Shown: piece after piece, positions 25,499 to 34,262 of the stretch
How the letters are laid out: each line of letters begins with the position of its first letter
How positions within the stretch are numbered: the first letter of the stretch is position 1
Assembly: GCA_023386045.1 (NCBI GenBank)
Contig: JAEWKK010000014.1
Span: forward strand, 19,169-83,168
DNA length: 64,000 nt
DNA from: Bacteroidota bacterium
GTDB lineage: Bacteria > Bacteroidota > Bacteroidia > Chitinophagales > Chitinophagaceae
Direction: 5' to 3'
Notes under the pieces: generated by a model
The model's input: the letters and a program-made list of their open reading frames with translations, nothing else
The model's database searches: none
What the model was told of the DNA's origin: nothing
Program-made: the position numbers and the translations under genes

Positions 25499-26242
25499 AT
25501 GGAAATTCAGAGTAACCTAAAAAAAGTGAGAGAAAGGCGTGTTTTGGATAGATTTATTGAATTGTCTCACGACTTTCCGTTAGGTGAAATCAAGGAATCG
25601 GATAAAGAAAGGCCTGATTTTATTTATCAAAGTGAAGGCAGAACTATTGGGATAGAGTTGACAAGGATTTATATTGATGATGTCGGAAATGGTTCAAAGC
25701 TGAAGCAGCAGGAAATCGATAGGAAAAAAATTGGAGAATGTATCGTTGAAGAAGTAAAAAGATATTATTCTGTACCATTTGTGTTGCATATCCATTATAG
25801 CTATCACCATGAATTAGAAAGGCTGAGAAAACCGGAGATAATCAGACAGTGTACCATTTCTTGCTTAGATGTTCTGCTTAATGAAGACGATGGTTACTTT
25901 AAAATTGAGAATCATCCTATGTCTCGTTTTGAACTTCCACAGGAAATAGAATCAATTGTCTTGCATATTCAAAAGAAACTAGGCGACTCATATTATTCAG
26001 AAGGTGCAGCGGCAGCCATTCCCAATTTGCAAGACAAACACCTATTGCATAGGCTAGAAGAAAAGAACCGCAAGAAGAAAGGTTATAAAACCTGTGATGA
26101 GTATTGGTTGATTATAGAAGAAGGAACCTTCGCAGCAGATACTTTTGGTGATATAGAAGTAACTATGCCTATTCAATCAGACTTTGATCAGGTGTTCCTT
26201 TATAGAAGGGGGAAGGCTGAGATAATCATTTTAAAGCAATGA
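25499..26242 (+). CDS. Uncharacterised protein with PD-(D/E)xK-like N-terminal motif
   Basis: 247 residues with no family recognised. The N-terminal third contains RPDFIYQSEG then RTIGIELTRI: P39-D40 and E53 with the spacing and strand pattern of PD-(D/E)xK nucleases, although the usual lysine position is T55, so catalysis is uncertain. A charged middle (QQEIDRKKIGECIVEEVKRY) and a C-terminal sheet (YWLIIEEGTFAAD, QVFLYRRGKAEIIIL) follow. It is 1 base upstream of the DUF4238 remnant and divergent from the HEPN-like gene. It may be a sensor or effector of a small defence cassette (inference). Confidence 0.7.
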   Translation: MEIQSNLKKVRERRVLDRFIELSHDFPLGEIKESDKERPDFIYQSEGRTIGIELTRIYIDDVGNGSKLKQQEIDRKKIGECIVEEVKRYYSVPFVLHIHYSYHHELERLRKPEIIRQCTISCLDVLLNEDDGYFKIENHPMSRFELPQEIESIVLHIQKKLGDSYYSEGAAAAIPNLQDKHLLHRLEEKNRKKKGYKTCDEYWLIIEEGTFAADTFGDIEVTMPIQSDFDQVFLYRRGKAEIIILKQ

Positions 26243-26243
26243 G

Positions 26244-26649
26244 ATGCAAGACACAAAAAGACAATATTACGTCCCAATGAAGTATTTAAAGCACTTCAGC
26301 AACCAGAAGGGGGAAAAGTTTGTAATAGGATTTATTCTTAAATCAAAGTTTAAAATTTCAGCTTACAACGAGACAAATATTGAAAATATCTGTTTAGAAA
26401 AACATCTCTACACATTACCGGGCGCAACCGTCCAAGAAAGGATGTGGGTTGAGAACCTATATAATGAAGTGTTTGAAAAAAAATTATGACACGGTATATG
26501 ATAGGATAAAGGGAGTTAGGTCAGCTGAATATTCTGCGGTTCTAAGTCAGCAATTAGCCGCAATAATGGACAATCCAATGGATTTCTCAATGGAAAGGGA
26601 TAAAAATGAAAAAGGTCCTAATCGCTTAGAACCCTTGACAGACTTGAAG
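26244..26649 (+). pseudogene. Broken DUF4238 gene (frameshifted and 3'-truncated)
   Basis: The first 81 codons (QYYVPMKYLKHFSNQKGEKF) are the N terminus of DUF4238, then TGA at 26487. Removing one A from the run of eight at 26476-26483 restores VFEKNYDTVYDRIKGVRSAE, which continues as family-like sequence to about 26640, where it meets the tRNA-Val 3' end. The family normally runs to roughly 250-300 residues, so the 3' half is also lost. It is one base behind the PD-(D/E)xK-like gene, so it was probably the third gene of that unit. Confidence 0.75.
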
Positions 26650-26724
26650 TGGGAGTTGACGGGTTCGAACCGCCGACCCTCTGCTTGTAAGGCAGATGCT
26701 CTGAACCAGCTGAGCTAAACTCCC
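26650..26724 (-). tRNA. trnV: tRNA-Val (TAC)
   Basis: Acceptor GGGAGTT/AACTCCC, D arm GCTCAGCTGGTTCAGAGC, anticodon stem TCTGC/GCAGA around CTTACAA (anticodon TAC), T arm with GGTTCGAACC. CCA is not encoded. Its 3' end faces the AT-rich accessory islet, the orientation expected where elements insert at tRNA 3' ends. Confidence 0.96.
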
Positions 26725-26768
26725 AATATTTTTAAGATCAATTCCTTATGCTTTGCGCGAAAGGAGTG

Positions 26769-26776
26769 CAAAAATA
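26769..26776 (-). promoter_or_regulatory. Putative promoter -7 element (TATTTTTG) of tRNA-Val
   Basis: An exact TAnnTTTG match on the minus strand, 44 bases before the tRNA-Val 5' end. Confidence 0.6.
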
Positions 26777-26888
26777 AGGGGACTGCACATTCCGAAAAAA
26801 TAATTTTCAAAAAAATGGCTAATCCTCATCAATTTAACTGCGCCAACCCTGACGCAAAACGGCTGCTTCCATAGCGGCTGCAAATTTT

Positions 26889-26896
26889 TAAATTTG
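26889..26896 (+). promoter_or_regulatory. Putative promoter -7 element (TAAATTTG)
   Basis: An exact TAnnTTTG match 40 bases upstream of the ATG at 26937. It favours that start over the in-frame ATG at 26898, which would be at or before the transcription start. Confidence 0.6.
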
Positions 26897-26936
26897 GGTG
26901 AGTTGGTTAACAATTCACCCTTTTAAACCTTTGTAT

Positions 26937-27563
26937 ATGAAGTGGCTTATTTTACTCTCATCCTTGTTAATAGTAACTGCCATAAATTCTCAAAATGTTG
27001 TTGGAATATATAAAACCACTTATAAGAGTAAGTTGTCATTTGATATTAGTAGCTATGAAATTAAAAATCCTCCTAAAACAAAGGAGGATTCAATCCTGCT
27101 GATGGTTGCAAAACAAATGGCATCGAATACAGAATCCCAAACTTTGACAATTCCCACAATTGACAGTGTCTTTGTATATGCTGACAGTTCTGTAGTAGTA
27201 AGTACTCCTGTAAACAATCAAACCTACTTCCAAGGTCAAAAAATTGAAGTCAATACAAAAAACAGCGTTTTAAAAAACGGTTATTCATATTCCTTTAATA
27301 AGGACGGCGAAATCACCATTTCTGAACGCCAGCTCTTGGAATTTAGACCACTCAATGAAAAAGAAAAAGTTTTAGATCATGAATGCGAATTATGGATAAG
27401 TATTGACAGCACTATAAAGGTTTGGATTTCCAAAAAATTACCTTTTTTGCTTAGCCCCGGTTTCAAAATCCCTAGCCAACTCGGTGGAGTACTTAAACTT
27501 GAACTAAATGAAAGAAATACACAGATCATTTCAGAAATACAAGAAATCAAATTATTGGAGTAA
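26937..27563 (+). CDS. Exported GLPGLI/DUF4412-like protein
   Basis: 208 residues with a signal peptide (MKWLILLSSLLIVTAINSQ). The C-terminal part (KVLDHECELW, IKVWISKKLPFLLSPGFKIP, LGGVLKLEL) follows the layout of GLPGLI-type proteins: a His/Cys turn, a 'wis..lP' strand, then a glycine-containing loop and 'lkLel'. The GLPGLI box itself is not exact, so this is a distant call. Its stop overlaps the next start (TAATG), which ties it to the broken lipoprotein gene that follows. Confidence 0.7.
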   Translation: MKWLILLSSLLIVTAINSQNVVGIYKTTYKSKLSFDISSYEIKNPPKTKEDSILLMVAKQMASNTESQTLTIPTIDSVFVYADSSVVVSTPVNNQTYFQGQKIEVNTKNSVLKNGYSYSFNKDGEITISERQLLEFRPLNEKEKVLDHECELWISIDSTIKVWISKKLPFLLSPGFKIPSQLGGVLKLELNERNTQIISEIQEIKLLE

Positions 27564-27850
27564 TGAAAAGCATGGTATTAGTCTTATTGGTGTTGTTTTC
27601 CTGCAAACCTACAGAAATGTTAAGGGTTAAGGTATATACAAATGACTTAGTTACTCAAACGATTAGTGCCTCCGTAAAAAATCTAAGAACTAACGAGACT
27701 GCTAAACTTGGAAAGACTCTATTTATGTTATAAGGGGCAAAAGAAGGTGACTCCCTGGAAATATCCCATAATGGTTTCACTACAATTAAAATTCCGACAC
27801 CAAAAACAGATAAACCTTTTGGAGTTGCAATTTTTTCAAACAGACCATAG
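27563..27850 (+). pseudogene. Small lipoprotein gene with in-frame stop (carboxypeptidase-regulatory-like)
   Basis: The frame starts MKSMVLVLLVLFSCKP, a lipoprotein signal with C14, and runs 56 codons to TAA at 27731-27733. The same frame then continues GAKEGDSLEISHNGFTTIKI to TAG at 27848. The joined product would be 94 amino acids apart from the stop and reads like a CarboxypepD_reg/TonB-type beta-sandwich (SVKNLRTNETAKL...GDSLEISHNGF). One nonsense mutation explains the break. It is coupled by TAATG to the upstream gene. Confidence 0.65.
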
Positions 27851-27905
27851 TTTGACAGTGAAAAATTGTAAACCATTCTAGATTGCTTCTTTATTTTTCC
27901 TTACG

Positions 27906-28196
27906 TCAATTTAACTGCACCACCGGCAGCCGGTAATTCTGCCCGTCCCAGATCATGAGCTCATTCACCTCCAACTTCCAGAATTTTTTGAAGGGAGATT
28001 TGGATAAGATCTTTTTGACTTCGGTCTTGGTATTGGCATTGATCGTGATCCAGACGGTCTGCACTTCCATGCTCACCGCATAATGCTCTATTACCTGGTC
28101 GTCGATCAGGGTATTAATATATTCCCTGTGCCCCGGAATGGCTTCCATGGCGGCTTCGTTCCAGTCGAAATGTACGGTCACTAAATATTTCTTCAT
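27906..28196 (-). CDS. Conserved hypothetical protein, dimeric alpha/beta barrel-like
   Basis: 96 residues starting MKKYLVTVHFDWNEAAME with no signal peptide. The pattern MKKYLVTV...I..HR.YIN.LI....I..YAVS......WITI resembles YCII or muconolactone-isomerase-type ferredoxin-like folds, but no catalytic residues can be named. It starts 14 bases behind mtaB on the same strand and is probably cotranscribed. Confidence 0.75.
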   Translation of the reverse strand: MKKYLVTVHFDWNEAAMEAIPGHREYINTLIDDQVIEHYAVSMEVQTVWITINANTKTEVKKILSKSPFKKFWKLEVNELMIWDGQNYRLPVVQLN

Positions 28197-28210
28197 CAGT
28201 TCTTCTTCAA

Positions 28211-29485
28211 TTAAATTGTCCAGTCAACGATCTGATTCGCCCACTCCTTCCTGTAAGGTGTTGTGATCCTGATATAATTATCGCTATAACCTTCCATCAT
28301 GCCATTTTTTTCATGGTCTTCAAACAATACCTTTCTGGTCTTGCCTCTTTGCTGCTCCGTGAAATACTGCATCTTCATATAACTCAGGTTGCGCAAGGTC
28401 TTGTTTCTTTCATGTCTCCTGGAAACAGGAACAACAGGCTGGATTTCCAGCGCTTTGGTATGATCTCTTTCCGAATAGGTAAAAACATGCAAATAGGAAA
28501 CGTCCAGCTGGTGCAGGAAGTCAAAAGTCTCCTTGAACTGCTCATCCGATTCTGAAGGAAACCCTACGATCACATCCACTCCAATTGCGCAATGTGGCAT
28601 GAGTGATTTGATCATTTCCACTTTTTCCATATAGAGTTCCCGCTGGTAACGGCGGCGCATCAGTTTCAATATTTCATTGCTCCCGCTCTGCAGCGGAATA
28701 TGAAAATGAGGCATGAACTTTTTACTGGCAGCTACAAATTCAATGATCTCTTTTGTGAGCAGGTTGGGTTCAATAGAAGAAATGCGATAACGTTCTATGC
28801 CTTCCACTTCATCGAGCTGTCTGACGAGATCATAAAAATCTTCTTCTTTTCTTATGGCTCCATCTGCTCCCTTTCCAAAATCGCCCAGGTTTACACCCGT
28901 CAGCACAATTTCCTTCACGCCAGTTTTTGCCAGCTCTTCTGCATTTCTTAATACATTATCGATACTATCACTTCGGCTCTTTCCCCTGGCCATGGGGATA
29001 GTACAGAATGAACAGGTATAATCACAACCATCCTGCACTTTCAGGAAAGTTCTTGTGCGATCGTTCAATGAATAGGAAGCATTAAATCCGCTCACATCAC
29101 TAATATCACAGCTGCTGATCTTCGCAGAATCACCTTTTGCCAGTTCTTTGATATGCGATACCAGGTTGAATTTTTCCGCTGCACCCAATACCAGGTCAAC
29201 GCCCGGAATTTCAGAGATCTCTTTTGGCTTGAGCTGGGCATAACAGCCCGTAATGACCACCAGGCTTTGAGGCGCTTTCCGCTGAATCCTTCTCACCAGC
29301 TGGCGACATTCTTTATCCGCATTGTCCGTTACCGAACAGGTATTGATCACATATACGTCTGCCTCTTCTTCAAACTCTTTTTTTAAGAAACCGCCGGCTT
29401 CCATTTGACGTGAAAGCGTGGATGTTTCGGAAAAATTGAGCTTGCAACCCAGGGTATGAAAGGCAACTGTCCTCTGTTTTTCCAT
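28211..29485 (-). CDS. mtaB: tRNA ms2t6A methylthiotransferase MtaB
   Basis: A 424-residue radical-SAM enzyme that adds the methylthio group to t6A37 of ANN-decoding tRNAs. The N-terminal UPF0004 domain has HTLGCKLNFSET with the first cluster cysteine and CYAQLKP. The radical-SAM CxxxCxxC is CDYTCSFC (about residue 154). A C-terminal TRAM-like region follows (GKTRKVLFEDH). The HTLGCKLN signature separates MtaB from MiaB (which has GCQMN). Start 29485 was chosen because a TAnnTTTG element lies at 29493. Confidence 0.94.
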   Translation of the reverse strand: MEKQRTVAFHTLGCKLNFSETSTLSRQMEAGGFLKKEFEEEADVYVINTCSVTDNADKECRQLVRRIQRKAPQSLVVITGCYAQLKPKEISEIPGVDLVLGAAEKFNLVSHIKELAKGDSAKISSCDISDVSGFNASYSLNDRTRTFLKVQDGCDYTCSFCTIPMARGKSRSDSIDNVLRNAEELAKTGVKEIVLTGVNLGDFGKGADGAIRKEEDFYDLVRQLDEVEGIERYRISSIEPNLLTKEIIEFVAASKKFMPHFHIPLQSGSNEILKLMRRRYQRELYMEKVEMIKSLMPHCAIGVDVIVGFPSESDEQFKETFDFLHQLDVSYLHVFTYSERDHTKALEIQPVVPVSRRHERNKTLRNLSYMKMQYFTEQQRGKTRKVLFEDHEKNGMMEGYSDNYIRITTPYRKEWANQIVDWTI

Positions 29486-29492
29486 GAACCCG

Positions 29493-29500
29493 CAAAGGTA
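29493..29500 (-). promoter_or_regulatory. Putative promoter -7 element (TACCTTTG) of mtaB
   Basis: An exact TAnnTTTG match 7 bases before the chosen ATG, implying a nearly leaderless transcript. The in-frame ATG at 29521 lies upstream of it. Confidence 0.55.
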
Positions 29501-29613
29501 GCCAAAACTCTCTCGCCGCAAGTTGGCTTCAGTCTAATTAGGAAATTGTTAAGGTGCGGGCGGCAAGACAATCTTTTAAGCCTTAATTTCTATGATTACA
29601 TTCGCAAACACTG

Positions 29614-30009
29614 ATGAAACAGGGAAGAGCCACTTTATCACTACTGCTAATACTGGTGCTGCTGGTTGTATTTATTTACAAGCGATGGCAGGAACCTGTA
29701 AGAGGAGAATTGTTTGACCGCACGCCTTCGAGCCTGATCTATACCAAACATGCGCTTTGCCGGATGAATTGCCGCCACATCAGCAGGGAAGACATTGCCG
29801 AGATCATGAAAAAAGGCATCATTCACCTGGGAAAAAGCGACCGCTTCGACAAACCCTGTCCTACTTATGCCCTGCAGGGTGAAACCTCTGACGGTGAAAA
29901 GTTAAGGGTGATCTTTGCACAGTGCGAAAAAGAAACCAAAGTGATCACCTGCTATAACCTGGAAGAAGAATTTGAATGTCATTGTCCCGGCGACGAAAAG
30001 AAAAAATAA
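29614..30009 (+). CDS. DUF4258 domain protein with N-terminal membrane anchor
   Basis: 131 residues: one N-terminal hydrophobic helix (LSLLLILVLLVVFIY), then a DUF4258 domain with YTKHALCRMNCRHISREDI, CPTYALQGETSDGEKLRVIF and a closing E-rich tail with Cys pairs (ECHCPGD). DUF4258 resembles BrnT/RelE-like RNase toxin folds, but a membrane-anchored solitary copy is unlikely to be an ordinary toxin. It is 1 base upstream of plsC, so translation is coupled. Confidence 0.83.
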   Translation: MKQGRATLSLLLILVLLVVFIYKRWQEPVRGELFDRTPSSLIYTKHALCRMNCRHISREDIAEIMKKGIIHLGKSDRFDKPCPTYALQGETSDGEKLRVIFAQCEKETKVITCYNLEEEFECHCPGDEKKK

Positions 30010-30010
30010 C

Positions 30011-30772
30011 ATGCGTATCCTGCTCAAGCCTTTTCATATCCTTTACGTGATCTATGCCTTCCTGCTTTTTGTGGCCTTGATGATACCGGTATTTATCTGG
30101 TCTCTGCTGGTAATGCCGCTGGGGAGGATCCGGGCAGGAAACCTTATCTATTACGCCTGCATGGTCTGGGCTGATATCTGGCTTGCCCTGGTTTTTATTA
30201 TTCACCGGAATTTTTACCTGGAAGAGCATCGTAAAGACCAGTCTTATATCTATGTCAGCAATCACATCTCCTATCTTGATTCAGCGCTTGTGCCCAAAAT
30301 ATTCCGAAAGCCATTGCGGCCTCTTGGTAAAGTAGAAATGTCGAAGATCCCAGTGTTTGGATTCATTTACAGGAATGTGATCGTGACCGTGGACCGCAGC
30401 AATCCAGAGAACAGGATGAAAAGCGTACGCCTGTTGAAATCTATCCTGAATCATGGTATTTCTGTATTAGTATTTCCTGAGGGCACATTCAATACCACCG
30501 AAAAGCCATTAAAGCCTTTTTATGATGGAGCGTTTAGAGTAGCTATAGAAACAGGAACTCCCATCAAACCGGTGCTGATTCTGAATTCTTATGACCTGAT
30601 GCACTACAGGAGTATTTTTTCCCTCAGGCCTGGTATCAGTCGGGCTGTATTCTTACCTGAAGTTAGCGTGGAAGGATTGACAACGGATGATTTACCGAAT
30701 TTAAAAATGCAGGTGCATGCTGCTATGGAATTTGCCCTGATCGAATATGGAGCGAAATGGGTCAGGTTTTAA
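30011..30772 (+). CDS. plsC: 1-acyl-sn-glycerol-3-phosphate acyltransferase
   Basis: A 253-residue LPLAT-family enzyme that acylates lysophosphatidic acid to phosphatidic acid in phospholipid synthesis. An N-terminal membrane segment is followed by acyltransferase motif I NHISYLDSALVP (H-x4-D), motif II around GKVEMSKIPVFG, motif III FPEGTFN and motif IV with PIKPVLI. The start at 30011 (MRILLKPFH) is directly behind the DUF4258 stop. Confidence 0.9.
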   Translation: MRILLKPFHILYVIYAFLLFVALMIPVFIWSLLVMPLGRIRAGNLIYYACMVWADIWLALVFIIHRNFYLEEHRKDQSYIYVSNHISYLDSALVPKIFRKPLRPLGKVEMSKIPVFGFIYRNVIVTVDRSNPENRMKSVRLLKSILNHGISVLVFPEGTFNTTEKPLKPFYDGAFRVAIETGTPIKPVLILNSYDLMHYRSIFSLRPGISRAVFLPEVSVEGLTTDDLPNLKMQVHAAMEFALIEYGAKWVRF

Positions 30773-31317
30773 GAAGAAGGACCATGGCTTTCTTTCAACA
30801 TCAGCCTGAATCCATAAACGGGTAGTCCACCCTGTGAGAAATCAAGGTCTTCTGATCTTTGGAAACCAAGACCTTCATACATTTTCCATGCTACCTGCAT
30901 GGCCATGGTGCTGTGGATGATCAGTTGCGAAACGCCATCTTCCTTTGCCCTCCTGATACATTCCAGTGTGAGCAGTTTTCCAATTCCTTTACCTCTTGAG
31001 GATGGATCCACTGCCAGCAAGCGGAAGCCTGCTGCATTTTTTTCCTGTGTAGCGCTTCCACCCGAACCATAATACTGCATGTCGGAAAAATAAACCACCG
31101 CACCTTGAATTTTTTCATCAGGAGATGTTGCTACCAGCAGCGAAACTCCTGGCTTTTCTGTTAGTGCGCCAATGTTGGCAAGCAATTGATAATAGGCTGG
31201 CTGCTCTCCAGGTTTTGGAAACCCCTCTAATTGCGAATACACCTGGACCATAAGTTGTCCGATCTTTTCAAATTCTTCAGGCCTGGCTTTTCTTATGGTG
31301 TTTTCTTTTTTAAGCAT
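30769..31317 (-). CDS. GNAT-family N-acetyltransferase
   Basis: 182 residues from MLKKENTIRKARPEEFEK; the longer in-frame reading to 31449 lacks domain character. The acetyl-CoA binding motif A is FRLLAVDPSSRGKGIGKLL, followed by LIIHSTMAMQVAWKMYEGLGF (motif B). The substrate is unknown. It overlaps the convergent plsC 3' end by 4 bases. Confidence 0.88.
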   Translation of the reverse strand: MLKKENTIRKARPEEFEKIGQLMVQVYSQLEGFPKPGEQPAYYQLLANIGALTEKPGVSLLVATSPDEKIQGAVVYFSDMQYYGSGGSATQEKNAAGFRLLAVDPSSRGKGIGKLLTLECIRRAKEDGVSQLIIHSTMAMQVAWKMYEGLGFQRSEDLDFSQGGLPVYGFRLMLKESHGPSS

Positions 31318-31595
31318 GATTGGTTCTTCAGGTGTAAAAATAACAGCGAAAAAGGAAACGGCAATCTCGAAACATCTTCCATCATTGTTATCCAATGCAG
31401 CACCACAAAGAACACCAGGAACCACAGTGGCCACAAAGCTTCTAGCCATAGTCTTGCGCGTTTTTATTTTTAAGCCTACTGAAGGAATTGGATCTATAAA
31501 TTATTTATTGAAGCATTTCCTTACTGGAAAAATCCCATAAATGTGTGAGTGAGGTACTGACTTAAAGTAAATAGCTTTATAGTAAACAAATAGAA

Positions 31596-32123
31596 ATGAG
31601 GATCTATACAAACTCCAGGACTACAATTGCTCTTTTCTTATTGGCATTCATGAATTTTTGTTCATCATGCAGCAATGATGAAAGCCAGCCAAAGGTTGAA
31701 GCGAAGGACAGCAGTATTGAAAAAACTGAAGTGAAAAACATACAGGCCTGTTCGCTCCTGACAGAAGCTGATGCAAAGCAGATCCTGGGTAATGCCATAC
31801 GGCCCGGCATGCAATCGTCAACCATGTGTCAATATGTTTCTGCTTCTGAAGAACTATCAAAAACAGGAGAAAATGTATCACTAACCCTCCACCAGAATGC
31901 AGGGCCGGAATTTGAAAAATATGTGTCGGATATGGAAAAAAGCACAGGTACCACAACGGAACCCGTACAGGGTGTTGGAGAAAAAGCAGCATGGGCGGAC
32001 GGCAGCCTCATTGTGAAGCAAAACGATGATCTCCTGGTGATCATTGTAGGAAAGAAAATGGAGAAAGCTGAACACATCAATACAGCTAAAACGCTGGCCA
32101 ATTCAATTCTTTCGAGGATGTAA
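31596..32123 (+). CDS. Hypothetical lipoprotein (DUF3558-like)
   Basis: 175 residues with a signal peptide and lipobox-like FCSSC at about residue 25, then an acidic linker. The conserved-looking part is ACSLLTEADAKQILGNAI with a second cysteine (SSTMCQYV), a pattern found in DUF3558-type secreted proteins with a disulfide. Function unknown. It is a single gene, convergent with the FN3 gene (7 bases between stops). Confidence 0.72.
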   Translation: MRIYTNSRTTIALFLLAFMNFCSSCSNDESQPKVEAKDSSIEKTEVKNIQACSLLTEADAKQILGNAIRPGMQSSTMCQYVSASEELSKTGENVSLTLHQNAGPEFEKYVSDMEKSTGTTTEPVQGVGEKAAWADGSLIVKQNDDLLVIIVGKKMEKAEHINTAKTLANSILSRM

Positions 32124-32130
32124 TTCCTTC

Positions 32131-34254
32131 CTATTTTTTCACCAGGATGCCTTCGCCGATACTTGTCATTTTGGAATTGTTCTGGTATACAGCCTGGATG
32201 GCGTAACGGTATCCTTTTTCCATTTCTGTTACCTGGAAATCCTTCCATTCACGGGTTCCTTTTTCCAGTGTGCGGTATCTTTCGAGTTGAGCGCCTGCCA
32301 GCGATCTGTAAATCACAAAATAGAAAGGTTCTGATGTAGTGTAATTCCATTGCAGTACAACGGCATTCTGTTGCGCATCATAAAATGCTTTTGTAAAGCT
32401 GATGGAAGATAAGATCTCTGCTCCGCGCAGTTGTAACCTTGCAGGTGTTGACAGTTCAGAAATCAAACCATCTTCATCAACCGTCTTGCCCGCGTATTCG
32501 TATACAATTCCATGTTTTATAGTAGTATCAGAAAAACTGAATCGATCTGTTTTTTCTGAGTGCGCGATCCTGGCGACCTGTTTCCAGTCACCCCCAGCTT
32601 CCCTTCTCATCACCAGGTAATGTATGGCATCCTTGCTAGCACTGTTTGAAAATTGCAATTGTGCTGCGCCAGGAATGATTGTGGCATCAAGTATTACGGG
32701 TGGCGTTGGCGGAATGATGTCGGGTTTTTTCAATTCAAGGACATCCGAATAATCTGAATGATTATTGTTTTGATCAACCGCAACAATCCGATAATAGATC
32801 TTCTTGGTAAGTGTTTTTAAAGTAATGCTATCGGTAAATTGGTTTTCCGATGTTGGATATAAAGTGATCTGTGTAAATGGCTGGTTTCTTTCATGAGCAA
32901 AATAAACTTTGTACCCTTTGATATCTTCTTCCGGATTCATTTTCCAGGACAGGTGTACCAGTCCTTCCCTGTCGATATTTCCTTTTAATTCTGTAGGTTC
33001 TTCAGGTGCTGTAGTATCGGGCAACAAACCCATGACTGGGAAAGAAGGATTCTGGTTGCCCGCAGTATCCACTGCTGCCACCATATAAAAATTGGGTCCA
33101 TGTTCAAAGGGTGCTGGATCTGTAAACCCTGTTGCATCAACAGAAAGCAATTGAGGATGCAATAAGGTAAATCCTCCATCAACCTGACTGGACCGGTACA
33201 CATAATATCCTTTCAAATCAGATTCTTTTACAGGTTTGTTCCAGCTTAATTTCATTGACCTGTTGTTCATCACTTCTGGTGTACCAAGAAGGATGGAAGA
33301 AGGAGGAGTAAGGTCTCTTCCACTAACCACTACCGGATCTGAATAAGCACTCCATTCACCAAATGAATTGATGCCCCGAACGCGGTAAAAATAGGGTTGG
33401 TAATTTTTTTTGATCGAATCAATTAAAACATGTTGCTGCTGCAACAGATCCGTCAGTTGTAGTAATGCTGAATCTTTTGGCAGGTTGGCTGTATCCGGCA
33501 ATGATGTATAATAGGGTGATTCATGGAGAGCCTTGTAGTTTTTTCCATCTTCACTTATTTCCACCTGGTATCCTGAGTAGGATTCCGGTTGATGGCGGGG
33601 CCATTGCAATTCCACCTTCCTATCACCTCCAAAAACCACAAGGCCTTCAGGTTTTAAATTTGCTTCTCTTTGATTCACCACTACCAGGGAAGAAGAAAGC
33701 TGTTTCATATTTGGGATAGGCTTTGCGGCAACGATCCTGTAAACATAGGCTTCCCCAGCAACAACCTGTTTATCTGTCCATCGCAGCCCGATAGCATCAG
33801 CTACAGCTGCTGAATAATCCGCACTTTGCAAAGCCAGGGCATATCTGTTATTGAGATCATCAGCACCCTGCGTAATGACGGGTGCCATTCCATTTTTTGC
33901 GGTGGTTACTGATTTGCCATAAAGAGCCTGCGCCGCGATAGCAGCATACTTGTTGTTCCGGTCAAGTGTTTTCTTCATGGCCTCCAGTGAACTGGGTATA
34001 ATGGGTTGGCTGTTCAGAGCTGTCCACTTCCCATCCGCACTGTTCCTGCTCATTCTCAAAACCTGGTAACCGGTTTTGTTCAACAGTTGCCAGGCTCCCG
34101 GAGTAGAAGGTGCCCATCGCAATACAATAGAATCACCATAGGCTTTTGCCATTACGCGGATCACAGGTGTATCGGGCAATGACCCGTTTTGTGATTTAAG
34201 CTTTTCCTGCGCCAACAGTATCAATACAATAAAAAATAAGAATTGCTTTTTCAT
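32131..34254 (-). CDS. Exported fibronectin type III repeat protein
   Basis: 707 residues with signal peptide (MKKQFLFFIVLILLAQ). At least five FN3 modules can be seen from repeated 'L.W......L.GY.VYRS' units (VELQWPRHQPESYSGYQVEI, SWNKPVKESDLKGYYVYRS, SWKMNPEEDIKGYKVYF, VLQWNYTTSEPFYFVIYRS). There is no T9SS sorting domain. It is the last gene of a three-gene unit, 8 bases behind the 1985-residue gene, so it is likely a cell-surface partner of that protein. Confidence 0.85.
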   Translation of the reverse strand: MKKQFLFFIVLILLAQEKLKSQNGSLPDTPVIRVMAKAYGDSIVLRWAPSTPGAWQLLNKTGYQVLRMSRNSADGKWTALNSQPIIPSSLEAMKKTLDRNNKYAAIAAQALYGKSVTTAKNGMAPVITQGADDLNNRYALALQSADYSAAVADAIGLRWTDKQVVAGEAYVYRIVAAKPIPNMKQLSSSLVVVNQREANLKPEGLVVFGGDRKVELQWPRHQPESYSGYQVEISEDGKNYKALHESPYYTSLPDTANLPKDSALLQLTDLLQQQHVLIDSIKKNYQPYFYRVRGINSFGEWSAYSDPVVVSGRDLTPPSSILLGTPEVMNNRSMKLSWNKPVKESDLKGYYVYRSSQVDGGFTLLHPQLLSVDATGFTDPAPFEHGPNFYMVAAVDTAGNQNPSFPVMGLLPDTTAPEEPTELKGNIDREGLVHLSWKMNPEEDIKGYKVYFAHERNQPFTQITLYPTSENQFTDSITLKTLTKKIYYRIVAVDQNNNHSDYSDVLELKKPDIIPPTPPVILDATIIPGAAQLQFSNSASKDAIHYLVMRREAGGDWKQVARIAHSEKTDRFSFSDTTIKHGIVYEYAGKTVDEDGLISELSTPARLQLRGAEILSSISFTKAFYDAQQNAVVLQWNYTTSEPFYFVIYRSLAGAQLERYRTLEKGTREWKDFQVTEMEKGYRYAIQAVYQNNSKMTSIGEGILVKK

Positions 34255-34262
34255 GGATGCTG

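Noticed and set aside
26476..26483. Programmed frameshifting in the DUF4238 gene at the A8 run
   Set aside because: The restored frame is itself cut off at the tRNA, so a functional frameshift product is unlikely; decay explains both lesions.
29614..30009. Toxin of a toxin-antitoxin pair (DUF4258/BrnT-like fold)
   Set aside because: There is no partner antitoxin, it has an N-terminal membrane anchor, and it is coupled to plsC.
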